Source: Cyprinodon diabolis
Lineage: Eukaryota > Chordata > Actinopteri > Cyprinodontiformes > Cyprinodontidae
Length of the DNA: 64,000 bases
Direction of reading: 5' to 3'
NCBI GenBank assembly: GCA_030533445.1
Contig: CM060072.1
Coordinates: 25,753,609-25,817,608 of the forward strand
Numbering within the stretch: the stretch's first letter is position 1; the number at the start of each line of letters is the position of its first letter. The notes beneath the pieces were generated by a model that was not told the origin of the DNA, ran no database searches, and saw only the letters and a list, made by a program, of their open reading frames with translations. The translations under genes were made by a program, and so were the position numbers. Positions 55,631 to 64,000 of the stretch are shown here, piece by piece.

Positions 55631-57367
55631 GTGAGTCGCAGAGAGTGCGTTTTTTTTTTTTTGGGATATTTTTCCTCATTTCAGGTGGGCTCGGCACTGC
55701 AGCACATTCGTCCTTCTTGAACAGTAAGTAAAAAACTAGCTAGGGTTGTTTTATTGACATTTGGGGCGACTTAAAGAGATGCGCTCTGCATTTGCGAACA
55801 ACGATTAAATAATCCTTGGACTGCTAAGTGATATTGTCTTACTTTTTTAAAAAATTTTTACTGTTAACGTTTTGTACGTCAAACCAACATTTTTCCTCCT
55901 CCTCTTTAGGTGATGGTCTCACTGACTGGATGACGGAAGAAGTGGACTTCTCCTCGTACCTCCCAAATCCTCCTTCCCCTCCCTCCTCCACCAATGCCTC
56001 CCTTCCCCCTTCACCCCTTCAGAATGATATCCAGGTGCCCTCTGACTTGGAGGTCATGACCTCTTTGCTGCAGGAGGAACTAGCCCAGCTTGAAGACTAC
56101 TTCCTGTCTGAGCCACTGCCGGAAAAAGGGCAGCGGCTGGGGAAATGCGACAGGGGTCCACTGCCGGCGGGTCCTCAGCCATTCAGTCAACTGCCATATG
56201 CCTCGTATTCTGCGTCCACCCAATCGGAGTCCAACCCGCTTCTTGTTACGCTGGCAACCGGGGAGCTGGATCTGCTGAGCATCTGTGGCGGGTCCATAGG
56301 GCGATCCAAAATTCCCAGACATGCCCCATACAGCTGCAGCCGCCCCAGTGGGTGTGGTAGGAAAAGAATCCTGGAGGGTGTGAGGTTTGGCGACGGCTAC
56401 GAAAACAGTTTGTTGGGTTCCAAAGGAGGCAACTCAGGTTCCTCTGCTGCGACACTAACAAGTAATTACAGCTGCGTCGAGGAGGAGCAACTGGTAGGGA
56501 AAAACTACTGCTTGGGTAACACAATCGAGGTCAGAAGATGTGGCGGCTTATCCAAAGACGAGAAAAATTGCTGTTTCACCCAAGATGCAATAAGTGGCGT
56601 CAAGGTTGCTGGTGGTGGGTTTGGATTCGGCGGGACTCTGGACGCCCCTCAGAAGAAAGAGGACATGTTAATGTACAGCATGAGGGAGGTCAGCGGCGAG
56701 GCGCTGAGCGGCGTCAAGACCAGCGTGGAGGTGACAAAGGCCACCGTCTCGTGGAAAAGCGACGTCGGCGAAAGCTGCTACATCCCAGCGACGGCTCAAT
56801 CGGAGGCCTACAGCAGCTTCTTGGGAAACATCAACGAACAGGTGAAAACAGAGAGTCTGCAGATGCTGCAGCCTGATTTACACAGTAATTATCTGGAGGA
56901 TCAGGCCCCAGAATGCTTTCTGATGGCGAGGGAGAGTCTGAACATGGAAACCTCAGGGCACAGGCAGGCGTGCAGGCTGAGGGAAGACCACTGCGCTGTG
57001 AAATACGAAGTAGACATCATTCCACACGAAGGCGGGGAGCGGAAGCAGAAGAAAAGAGATCAGAACAAAACCGCCGCTCATAGGTAAATCCTCATTCCGA
57101 CATAATTTAAAAAAAGAATCAAGGGTTTTCACAAGAGCTAAAAAAAGATAATAGAAATCAACATCTTTTGCTTGACATAGGTATCGCCAGCGGAAAAGGG
57201 CGGAGCTTGATTCTTTGGAGGAGCAGCTGCACTGCCTGGAGGGGAGGAACAGCGAGTTGCGAGACAAGGCAGAGTCCGTGGAAAGGGAAATCCAATACGT
57301 CAAAGACCTGCTGATCGAAGTTTACAAGGCGCGCAGCCAGAGGCTGAAGCAGGACGCCACAGCGTAA
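55489..57367 (+). CDS. atf5: atf5, bZIP transcription factor of the integrated stress response
   Basis: ATF5 is a nuclear bZIP activator used in amino-acid, ER and mitochondrial stress. The coding exons are 55489-55630, 55910-57083 and 57181-57367: 1,503 nt and 500 residues. Two ATGs in tandem open the frame. Residues [19 protein letters not shown] match the human ATF5 GDGFSDWMTERVDF motif. The acidic helix [13 protein letters not shown] follows. The middle is long and low in conservation. The C-terminus is a bZIP: basic region [20 protein letters not shown] split by the last intron, then a zipper ending [20 protein letters not shown] and RSQR. The protein is much longer than the roughly 280-residue human one, mostly in the middle, as is usual in fish. 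The [14 protein letters not shown] helix separates it from ATF4. Confidence 0.93.
55910..57083 (+). CDS. atf5: atf5 second coding exon (activation region and start of basic region)
   Basis: The acceptor is cctctttag (ends 55909); two bases complete a Gly codon. The donor is CATAG|gtaaat. It holds the [14 protein letters not shown] motif, a Pro/Ser-rich run, the LEDYFL helix, a Gly/Ser-rich middle, and ends in the basic region at [12 protein letters not shown]. The split inside the basic region is where the mammalian gene also has its last intron, as far as I recall. Confidence 0.92.
57181..57367 (+). CDS. atf5: atf5 last coding exon (leucine zipper)
   Basis: The acceptor is cttgacatag (ends 57180). 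One base completes an Arg codon and the exon then reads [20 protein letters not shown] and on to [23 protein letters not shown] lies at 57365-57367. Leucines at heptad spacing follow the basic region. Confidence 0.95.
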
Positions 57368-58402
57368 CGCCGCATCACTTTTGTGTTTTCATCTTCTCGT
57401 GAAATGAATGTTTATTTTTTGTTGATCTGCCAATGGGGGGGCGGTACTGCATGCTTTGATAATACAAATAGTTTTTTTCTTCCTGAATTTTAAATCAATA
57501 ATTCATCACTTTTTGGCACTGAAATCACCCGAGCCTTCCTTCACTGTGGCGCTGCCATGCTTTACCTGACAATCATCTCTAACAGATCTTCCTCTGAATC
57601 TGCTGAATGAATTCGGGTTCTTTTGGGGGAATGTAACGTCATTTCAAACAGCAGGTTATGTATTTATCAACAGCCTTACATTGAAATTGATGTCAGCAAT
57701 AGAAGCTAAGGATTCTCCTTTTGTCCTATTTTTTTGGATTAGATGTTGTGTTATGGGTGAATGTTTCAGCTCTGAAAAAAAATTATTTCTGACTTTCTTT
57801 TCACACAAACATTCCTGTAATTTTTAATTGTTGCTTAATTTATCTATTTATTTATATAATCTTTAATATGAGATGAAACCACTGCAATATCTTTAGCAAC
57901 TGTTAAAAAAAAATGTTCATTTTAATTTGTGAAAACACGCATATCACTGCTTAACACTGCTTTAAAGTAAACTGACATGTTATTTATTGTGCTATTGCTG
58001 TAGATTTGAAATTGCAATAATTAAATTGACTTGTTTTAGAGCTCAGGTTAAACTATCTGTCCTCCTGATCTTTAAACATCAGTAGATAATCATTGCAGGA
58101 GGTAATAGACTTGAAGCTTTCCAGTTAACTGTTTCTTTCTTCTGCAGGATTTCATGTTTTCCTCTTGGATTAAAAAAAAAACAATGTTTTATATTTGGGT
58201 GCAAACATTAAAATTTGTGGTGTTTTTGCAGTTTTTATTCTGCATGTTTTAGCATTATTATATTATCTAAATTAGAATATGTAGGGATTCAGAAATGAGG
58301 ATTGTCTCCTAAAGGCAATAAGTTTTATAAGCCTCCAGCTGAGCTGCACTAATTTGTATTTTTTATATGTTCAGGGAGAGGGGCTGTGTGGATTTTCCTT
58401 TT

Positions 58403-58801
58403 AATAAATAAAAAAAACTAGAAAGAAATGTAAGATTATGTTTAGCCATGTTTGCTTTATTATTTATTTGCTTAATAACTTAGAGAAACCTTTTGCACAT
58501 TACGTTTTTTCTTTCTTTGCACATTACTATTTTTGACATTTGTCATTTATTTCCATTTTTGTTTTTGTTTTGTTCTGGCTTGAGGTTCATGATGTTAAAC
58601 TCCAGCGGTGTACTATCAGAAGTTAATTAAACCAAAAATACGGGCTGACAATTCATTGTATCTCTATGTAATTTTATGGTAATTTATCCACGTATGTATG
58701 TTTCTTTCTGTGTGGTGTAACTGTTTTCATTAAAAAAATGAATTAGAAATAAAACCTCATTGAGTTTATCCCTTGTTTATTTTTATTTTTTTCAAAATAA
58801 A
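58403..58801 (+). promoter_or_regulatory. atf5 polyadenylation signals
   Basis: Canonical AATAAA hexamers occur at 58403-58408, 58748-58753 and 58796-58801, implying a 3' UTR of about 1.05 to 1.45 kb. Which is used cannot be told from the sequence alone. The UTR is very AT-rich, with ATTTA-type runs. Confidence 0.5.
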
Positions 58802-60149
58802 ATGGATTCTGGTGTTTGTTTTTTCTTAACCTAAATTGAAATAGTTTTTCTCTCTTATTGTTCTTTTTCAGAACATTTCATTTTTTAGTTTGATTAAAAA
58901 CGTTCCGAAGAGACACCAGAGATGACGTAATAAAACAGAAAATAAGAGAAAAGAATAAAAAATATTTAGATTGTGTTATTTAGTTTTCTGTTCTATCAAA
59001 TGAGGAGTAAATAAAATGGATCAAACTATTTGTTCGTCGATCATCTAAAACGCGGCTGCCGCGGAGGTTCCTCTGCAGGTTATTAGGCCACTTAAAAAAA
59101 AAGTTATTTGACTAGAGCTAAAAATATATATTTTAAAACAAAAAATAATTTGTCCGTTCAGACAAAAATAAGCAGTGATTAATCCCAGAGGGCCTGCAGA
59201 GATGGGAAACAGCTGGAAGTCGCTACGCTTCAGCATACATCCGCGATGTGTTCAAAGTTGGAGAAAGAGTTAGTTTTTACGGCGACTTTTTCTTTAGCAA
59301 TAAATATATTTTTTTATTATTATTATTAATTATGGAGATATTTTTAAATCCTGTAAATAAATTAGTTCCACTCAATTTGACATGTATAAACTAATTTTCA
59401 ATGAATTATAAAAATAAGTCGCCTTCTTTATTGAAGTGCATCAGTAGTAGCCCATCTGTTTCTTAACATTATTGTTTATATATAATAGTTAATTTAAAAG
59501 TTTTACTGACTTTCTACATCCTATTATCACTGCCTTGCAAATATAAATAAAGGGGATCCTTAGATGGAGCTTACTAAAGTAATACTTAACTAAGAATAAT
59601 TAATGACTAATTTATGCAAGAAAAAGTGTGACAACCAGGAATAATTTACCTGGAACTTCTCTTTTAATATTTTAACTTAAAAAAAGAAAAAGACGGTAAG
59701 GGATAAATGTCAAAATAACAAAGAATGATTGGATCCTTTATAAAATGCCTTACTTCTGTTCGTGCTGCTGAAATGAACATCGCAAAGTTACTTTAAAGCT
59801 TCCCAATAATTGAAGGAAAAGTAAAATAGATAAAAAACGGTGACAAGCAAAAGAAAAAGTTTTGATCAAATTAAAGATCTTACAATCACAGTGGATATTA
59901 AAAGCCTAACCACAGTTCTCATGTACAGCTTAAATGGAAACAAAAGCAATGATTTTATTTCACTTTTTCCATAAGAGAACAAACGCGGCCTCTGGTCTTG
60001 CAAACCTGGACTATAGTTGCTGAAGGATCTACGGTGCAGTTTCAGTATCGGGTCTTCTTCAGCGCACACCAGCATCAATTAAAGGTAATCCATTTAACTT
60101 TGGCTAGAGGACAGTTTTCCTAGGAATTCCAAATAATTGACACCTTTTA

Positions 60150-60470
60150 GCTTAAGTTTCATTTCACAGACTTTTTATGAAGGATCAAAATGATCTCCTT
60201 CTCCAACAGTAACAGTAGAGGACCTACAGCAATGTGCAGCTTGAGCAGGCTAGGTTCTACGTAAAATGACGATCTCTGAATGACTGAATATGGTTAAAAG
60301 ACAATACAGCTTTATCTCAGCCTAAAAGAAGCCTTAAATCTTTTGGAACAATGTGCTACTGCACATCTCTTAAAGAACTGCACAGTAAAGCTCAGTGAGG
60401 GCGGCATCATGGAATGGGGTCATTTCCTTCACCTGGAACAAGATTTAAAGTGTGTAAAATTATGAATGGT
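60150..60470 (+). pseudogene. Probable Tc1-like element relic
   Basis: The stretch agtgagggcggcatcatgga then atggggtcatttccttcacc resembles the nucleotide sequence of the Tc1 G-G-I-M-x-W-G block, and aagccttaaatcttttggaa fits the region upstream. Stops break all frames. It lies between the atf5 and stk36 3' ends. Confidence 0.35.
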
Positions 60471-60639
60471 TCTAAAGAACCACAATATTAAGGTGTGTGA
60501 TGGAAAGCTGATGGATTCAACTAATGAAAACAGTTACAATTGTTGTAAAGGTGTGCACAGTAACACAAGCAAGTCACTTCTGATTTTAAATATAGGAAAA
60601 ATGATGTTTTCCATGCTTTTGTTCTTTTCATACCAACAG

Positions 60640-60645
60640 TTTATT
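60640..60645 (-). promoter_or_regulatory. stk36 polyadenylation signal
   Basis: AATAAA on the minus strand (TTTATT on plus), about 100 nt after the stk36 stop codon. It sets the limit of this convergent gene about 1.8 kb beyond the last atf5 signal. Confidence 0.6.
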
Positions 60646-60742
60646 TACTAAAGATTCAAAGGATGTGAGACGTCTGTATTGGTCCAACTATACAAACATG
60701 AAAGGACACTGTAATTCTGACACCTGCCTTCTCATCGGCGGC

Positions 60743-61615
60743 TCATTTTACTCCTTGCTGGTCCCTGCAAAGCTTCAGGGCTGCTTCAGCAGCGTTTCTC
60801 ACTGCGCCGTCCGAATCTTTGTACGCTGCTCTGAGGAGGGAGCTGTACACCCCCTCCTCCAAAACGGACACAACGCCGTCAACATTGACCAAGTTTCCTA
60901 GAGCTGTGCAGCAGTGACGCCGTGTTACAGCATCAGCATCAGAGAGCAAACAGGTGAGGGCGGCCGCCGATCTGCAAGCTTCCTCCGTCCATCTTCTCTG
61001 CTCGTCTTCACTAAAAGATGAATCACTGGCTGCTGCCATATGTAAGCTTCTCTGTTTACTATTATTGTTCTCACTGTCTCTACCTGAAGTGTCACAGCAG
61101 TTTCCTCCCATTCTAAACTTTGCAGCAATGTATCCCAGCCAGTTCCCCACAGCCCTGCAAGCCATTCGACGCACCTGCGGGCAGGAATCCATGAGACAGT
61201 TAATCATGCGTCTGAAAACATCCACCTGCAGGGTGCCTTCTTCATTAGGTCTTAAAGGTTTGAAGTTTCCTAGGAATCTACAAGCAGCAGCTCTCATCTG
61301 GTTGTATGGATGAGACAGCGCCTGCTGCAGCGGTGCGGCCTCGACGTGGATCCGAGGGGAGGCGAGCTGAGAGGAGCAGCGGGCCACTTGGGACAGCAGG
61401 TTCAGCAGCTCCACTGCAGAGTCCCACAGCACATCCTGCTGCAGCAAGTCGGAAAGGAGAGAGCTGGCAGTTCTGGTGAGAGGAGTCTGAGGTGATGAAA
61501 AAAAGCCAGCACCTTCACCAATATGGGAGATGGAGTGCTCAGGATCACACAACATTAAACGGCTCAGCAGGGAGAGAGGCAGCTCCAGCAGAGAATGAGG
61601 GAATGTCTGAATTAC
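60743..61615 (-). CDS. stk36: stk36 last coding exon (HEAT/ARM repeats)
   Basis: 873 nt with stop, phase 0, minus-strand acceptor ccttcacag. It has several helical repeats with conserved Arg and Ala-Leu-Gly-Asn patterns. An acidic Ser-rich insert (SDSSFSEDEQRRW) lies between repeats. Confidence 0.82.
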   Translation of the reverse strand, partial: VIQTFPHSLLELPLSLLSRLMLCDPEHSISHIGEGAGFFSSPQTPLTRTASSLLSDLLQQDVLWDSAVELLNLLSQVARCSSQLASPRIHVEAAPLQQALSHPYNQMRAAACRFLGNFKPLRPNEEGTLQVDVFRRMINCLMDSCPQVRRMACRAVGNWLGYIAAKFRMGGNCCDTSGRDSENNNSKQRSLHMAAASDSSFSEDEQRRWTEEACRSAAALTCLLSDADAVTRRHCCTALGNLVNVDGVVSVLEEGVYSSLLRAAYKDSDGAVRNAAEAALKLCRDQQGVK

Positions 61616-61987
61616 CTGTGAAGGCATCAAAATCACAGAACAATTCATCAGACATCTATCATTTAACAGCAAACAGCTCTCGCCCGTCCACTGGAGCACA
61701 AAGGTGTTAAACTGTAAAGCAGAGCTTGTTGAACGTGAGCAGAGAGCAACACTTATCATGTGTTGCATCAGACTTAAGTTTGGCATGGAGGTCTTTACAG
61801 CAGCATTAGGAAGCCCTGACCTGCAGGAGGCTGGAAGCGATGTGGCAGCTGTCATACACCTGCAGGACCGTGGACAAGGTTGGTGACGGCAGGTCCAGAG
61901 CAAACGGAAAACAAAGCAGGTGGCAGCTCAATGTGGACAGAGTGTGGCGACTGGGCTCCGTCTCAGAGCTCCCGGAGGGACGCCTAC
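60743..61987 (-). CDS. stk36: stk36 (fused kinase), 3'-terminal exons
   Basis: STK36 is the vertebrate homologue of Drosophila fused: a Ser/Thr kinase with a long C-terminal ARM/HEAT-like region, needed for the central pair of motile cilia and tied to Hedgehog signalling in fish. Two exons are clear: 61987-61821 and 61615-60743. The first begins with two bases and ends phase 0 at CTGCAG|gtcagg, encoding LSTVLQVYDSCHIASSLLQ. The second opens VIQTFPHSLLELPLSLLSRL. It contains HEAT-like units such as SHPYNQMRAAACRFLGNF, PQVRRMACRAVGNWLG, AVTRRHCCTALGNLVNV and GAVRNAAEAALKL, and ends at TGA 60745-60743. The kinase domain lies off the right edge. The assignment rests on the repeat pattern and the VYDSCHIASSLLQ block. 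Confidence 0.78.
61821..61987 (-). CDS. stk36: stk36 penultimate exon
   Basis: 167 nt, two leading bases then 55 codons. On the minus strand the acceptor is atttcctag and the donor is CTGCAG|gtcagg. The peptide begins RRPSGSSETEPSRH and ends QVYDSCHIASSLLQ. A long minus-strand open frame through here in another register is a shadow of this exon. Confidence 0.78.
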
Positions 61988-63022
61988 CTAGGAAATGAAG
62001 ACTGCAGGGTATAAAAGGATGCAGCTGTTAGCTCACATAGGTCAGTGATTCATAACCCAAACAGGAAATGAACCCATTCACCACGCCCTTCAGAAGTATT
62101 CACACCCTTTTAATATTTTCCACGTTTTTGAAGATACGTCAAAAAACTTCAATAGATTCCCATTGGATTTTAAGTTGTAAACAAAGTTTAGTGAAGTGTA
62201 AGGAAAATGAAATAATTTATTTAGATTTTTTGAAGAAAAAATAGGTGGTTTTCTGCCTCTTTTATTCTGATACCACTTTAAAAAAAACAACAATCTAGTA
62301 CAAACAGCTGCTTTCTGAACATACAGCTAAATCTTCCACCTTTGTTATTCAAATCTAATTATAAAACCAGTTTTCCTGTGAAAAACTCAGAAATTTGAAA
62401 GATTACCAGAAAAACAGCAGCATGAAGACCAGTTAGCTACAGAGATGTTTAAACCAGGATTAGATTATAAAAAACACAACAACCTCAATAAATTGTTACA
62501 TTCGTGCTGATTTTGAACAGTTTATACCTCAGTCAGTTAAATAACATGCTGCTGTTATTTTGCACATCTCTGATGTTGCTGCTATTTTCAAATATCCATT
62601 ACTGTAAAAATGTCCATAGCTGCATAGTGGTTATTTAATCTCCAGGTATTTTATTTGCTTATTTCTTTTAACTCTTTACTAATATGTTTTTAGTAATAAT
62701 AATAAAAAAATAAATAATTGTTTTTGCTTTGTTTAAAGGTTTAAACCTTTTGACCTTTAAACTTTCATCAGTGATTTAAAAACAAAACCAGTGTAAATGA
62801 AAGATTTTGCAGGACAAAAAAAAATGTTCAAAACCATTTTAGTTTGGTTTAGTTGAGGCTTGTTGACCTTTGAACCTTTGTTTGTGTTATTAACCTTTGT
62901 TAATAACCAATAAACATTTGTTGCACGTTCAAGCACAAACATAGCAAAATGGAGTGACAATTTTTGTTCGATTTGAAGAAGTTGGGGGTCTGCATGACTT
63001 TTGGGGATCTCTGGAGGGTTGG

Positions 63023-63045
63023 GGCGGGGGGGGGGGGGGGGGGGG
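63023..63045. repeat. Poly-G tract
   Basis: About 20 consecutive Gs after ggggttggggc. It could form a G-quadruplex and is prone to length change and sequencing error. It lies to the right of the resolved stk36 exons. Confidence 0.9.
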
Positions 63046-63456
63046 CAACTTCACTAAGGTGCAAACATACAGTTCTACAAAGTATTGACTCAGTAATAGA
63101 AACGCATGTCAAAATGTAATATTCTAATTTGAAAAAAAAAGTCTTTTTTTTTCCCATCACGGTTGCAGTACTTGGTGTTGGTCCATTATGAAAAATATTA
63201 ACAAATAATTAAAGTTAAAGCAACTGAATTTTGTTCCATTATTGTTGCAAGCAAAGGAATTGTCAATGGAAATTTGAAAAAAAAAAAACTCAAAAAATGG
63301 CCTGAGAGCCTGGCTTAGATTTAGCTGTTTAGTGGATGTAAAAACTATGTTTTGTTCCTCTGGTTTCTACACCGTGTTTAAGACTGAGTGAGGCGCTAAA
63401 ACTCTTTTCCTGGCACCGATCTTTTTTCTTTTAATACATACATCCTGCAGCTTTAC

Positions 63457-63504
63457 GGAGACATTTGCTCCACTGTTTGCTGGAGATGGAACAGTACAGC
63501 ATCT
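63457..63504 (-). CDS. Possible further stk36 exon (48 nt)
   Basis: On the minus strand an acceptor (taaatatttcag) is followed by a 48-nt open segment, MLYCSISSKQWSKCL, and a donor CTCC|gtaaag. It leaves one base, which is the phase the next exon (61987) needs. I do not recognise the peptide, so this rests on splice sites and phase alone. Confidence 0.3.
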
Positions 63505-64000
63505 CTGAAATATTTACACCCCGGTGTATTGATAAATAAATTTTTCCTTTGCTAGATGCACACTTCACATTATTCTCGAAACACTAAAGTTTCACATCTC
63601 AGTGCTTAGGATTTGCTTCAGGCTGCGCAATGTGAATGAAAGAAGAAGATACACTGCAGGCGGAGCCTCTGCTGGCTGCCAGGTGAGAAATACAGGTGAT
63701 CAGTTTTCTATCGACACAACACTAGAAACAAATGCTATCCAGAGGTTTATCATTTTAATAATGCTGCTGGCTAAGCTTCTGTTATTTCATTGATTTTTTT
63801 ATTTAGTTTTCATAATATATTTTTTTATTTTAAAATAATTGTTTTTAACATTGCATTTTTTTCAAATTGTTTTTCATGGATCTCAATTCTTCACTTCAAG
63901 CCCAATAAAAAAGCTTGTTCATGATGCAAACGTTGACAATATAATGTTGCTAGTTGTCCATGCAGACCAATAGAAATGTGTCTTTGTTCCTAACTCCACA

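Larger units (their letters stand above)
61988..64000. other. stk36 intron region at the right edge
   Basis: 2 kb containing a Tc1-type terminal motif (ttcagaagtattcacaccct at 62087), the poly-G tract, a repeat shared with 9740-9800 (ttgcaagcaaagga), and one candidate 48-nt exon. No other exon could be placed with confidence. Confidence 0.5.

Noticed and set aside
56080..56524. Open frames on both strands overlapping the atf5 second coding exon
   Set aside because: Shadows of the GC-richer atf5 coding exon; the real frame carries the ATF5 motifs.
60954..61886. Plus-strand open frames over stk36
   Set aside because: They are antisense to clear HEAT-repeat coding sequence, and no motif is recognised.
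61616..61903. Minus-strand frame continuing upstream of the stk36 last exon
   Set aside because: It runs through an intron in the wrong register. Splice sites at 61615 and 61821 and the VYDSCHIASSLLQ frame give the better structure.

Overview
This window is nuclear DNA from a vertebrate, almost certainly a ray-finned teleost fish. It has split genes with GT-AG introns, long AT-rich introns and intergenic DNA. It also has a mobile-element load typical of teleosts: Tc1-like and hAT transposons, a Penelope-like relic, LINE relics and tRNA-derived SINEs. I cannot name the species.

Three protein genes are present. (1) Bases 92-43843, plus strand: the 3' part of phldb1 (LL5-alpha family). I resolved twenty exons. 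Their phases chain without a break and encode about 1,188 residues, running from the Ser/Pro-rich middle through coiled coils to the C-terminal PH domain. The N-terminal exons (FHA domain) lie off the left edge. (2) About 53.8-58.8 kb, plus strand: a complete atf5 gene, a bZIP factor of the integrated stress response. It keeps a three-codon uORF1 and a 64-codon uORF2 that is formed across a splice junction and overlaps the main start codon. (3) 60743 to the right edge, minus strand: the 3' exons of stk36 (fused kinase), coding the C-terminal ARM/HEAT-like region. atf5 and stk36 are convergent.

Nearly everything else is intronic or intergenic repeat. phldb1 intron 4 holds a 0.7 kb 21-bp minisatellite, a decayed Penelope-like element with a GIY-YIG remnant, and a DNA-transposon relic with a perfect 40-bp palindrome; all three sit between Tc1-like terminal repeats. 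Intron 16 holds a nest: a hAT-type shell, an antisense LINE relic inside it, and inside that an intact Tc1/mariner element with an open 343-aa DD34E transposase. Other relics are marked where terminal repeats, target duplications or protein motifs support them. The 44.5-53.8 kb stretch between phldb1 and atf5 has no recognisable gene.

I found no wholly new gene system. The points most worth following are three tandem, related, phase-0 exons in phldb1; the atf5 upstream-ORF layout with a possible in-frame 39-nt cassette exon; a stress-response (CARE) motif near the atf5 promoter; and the intact Tc1 copy.
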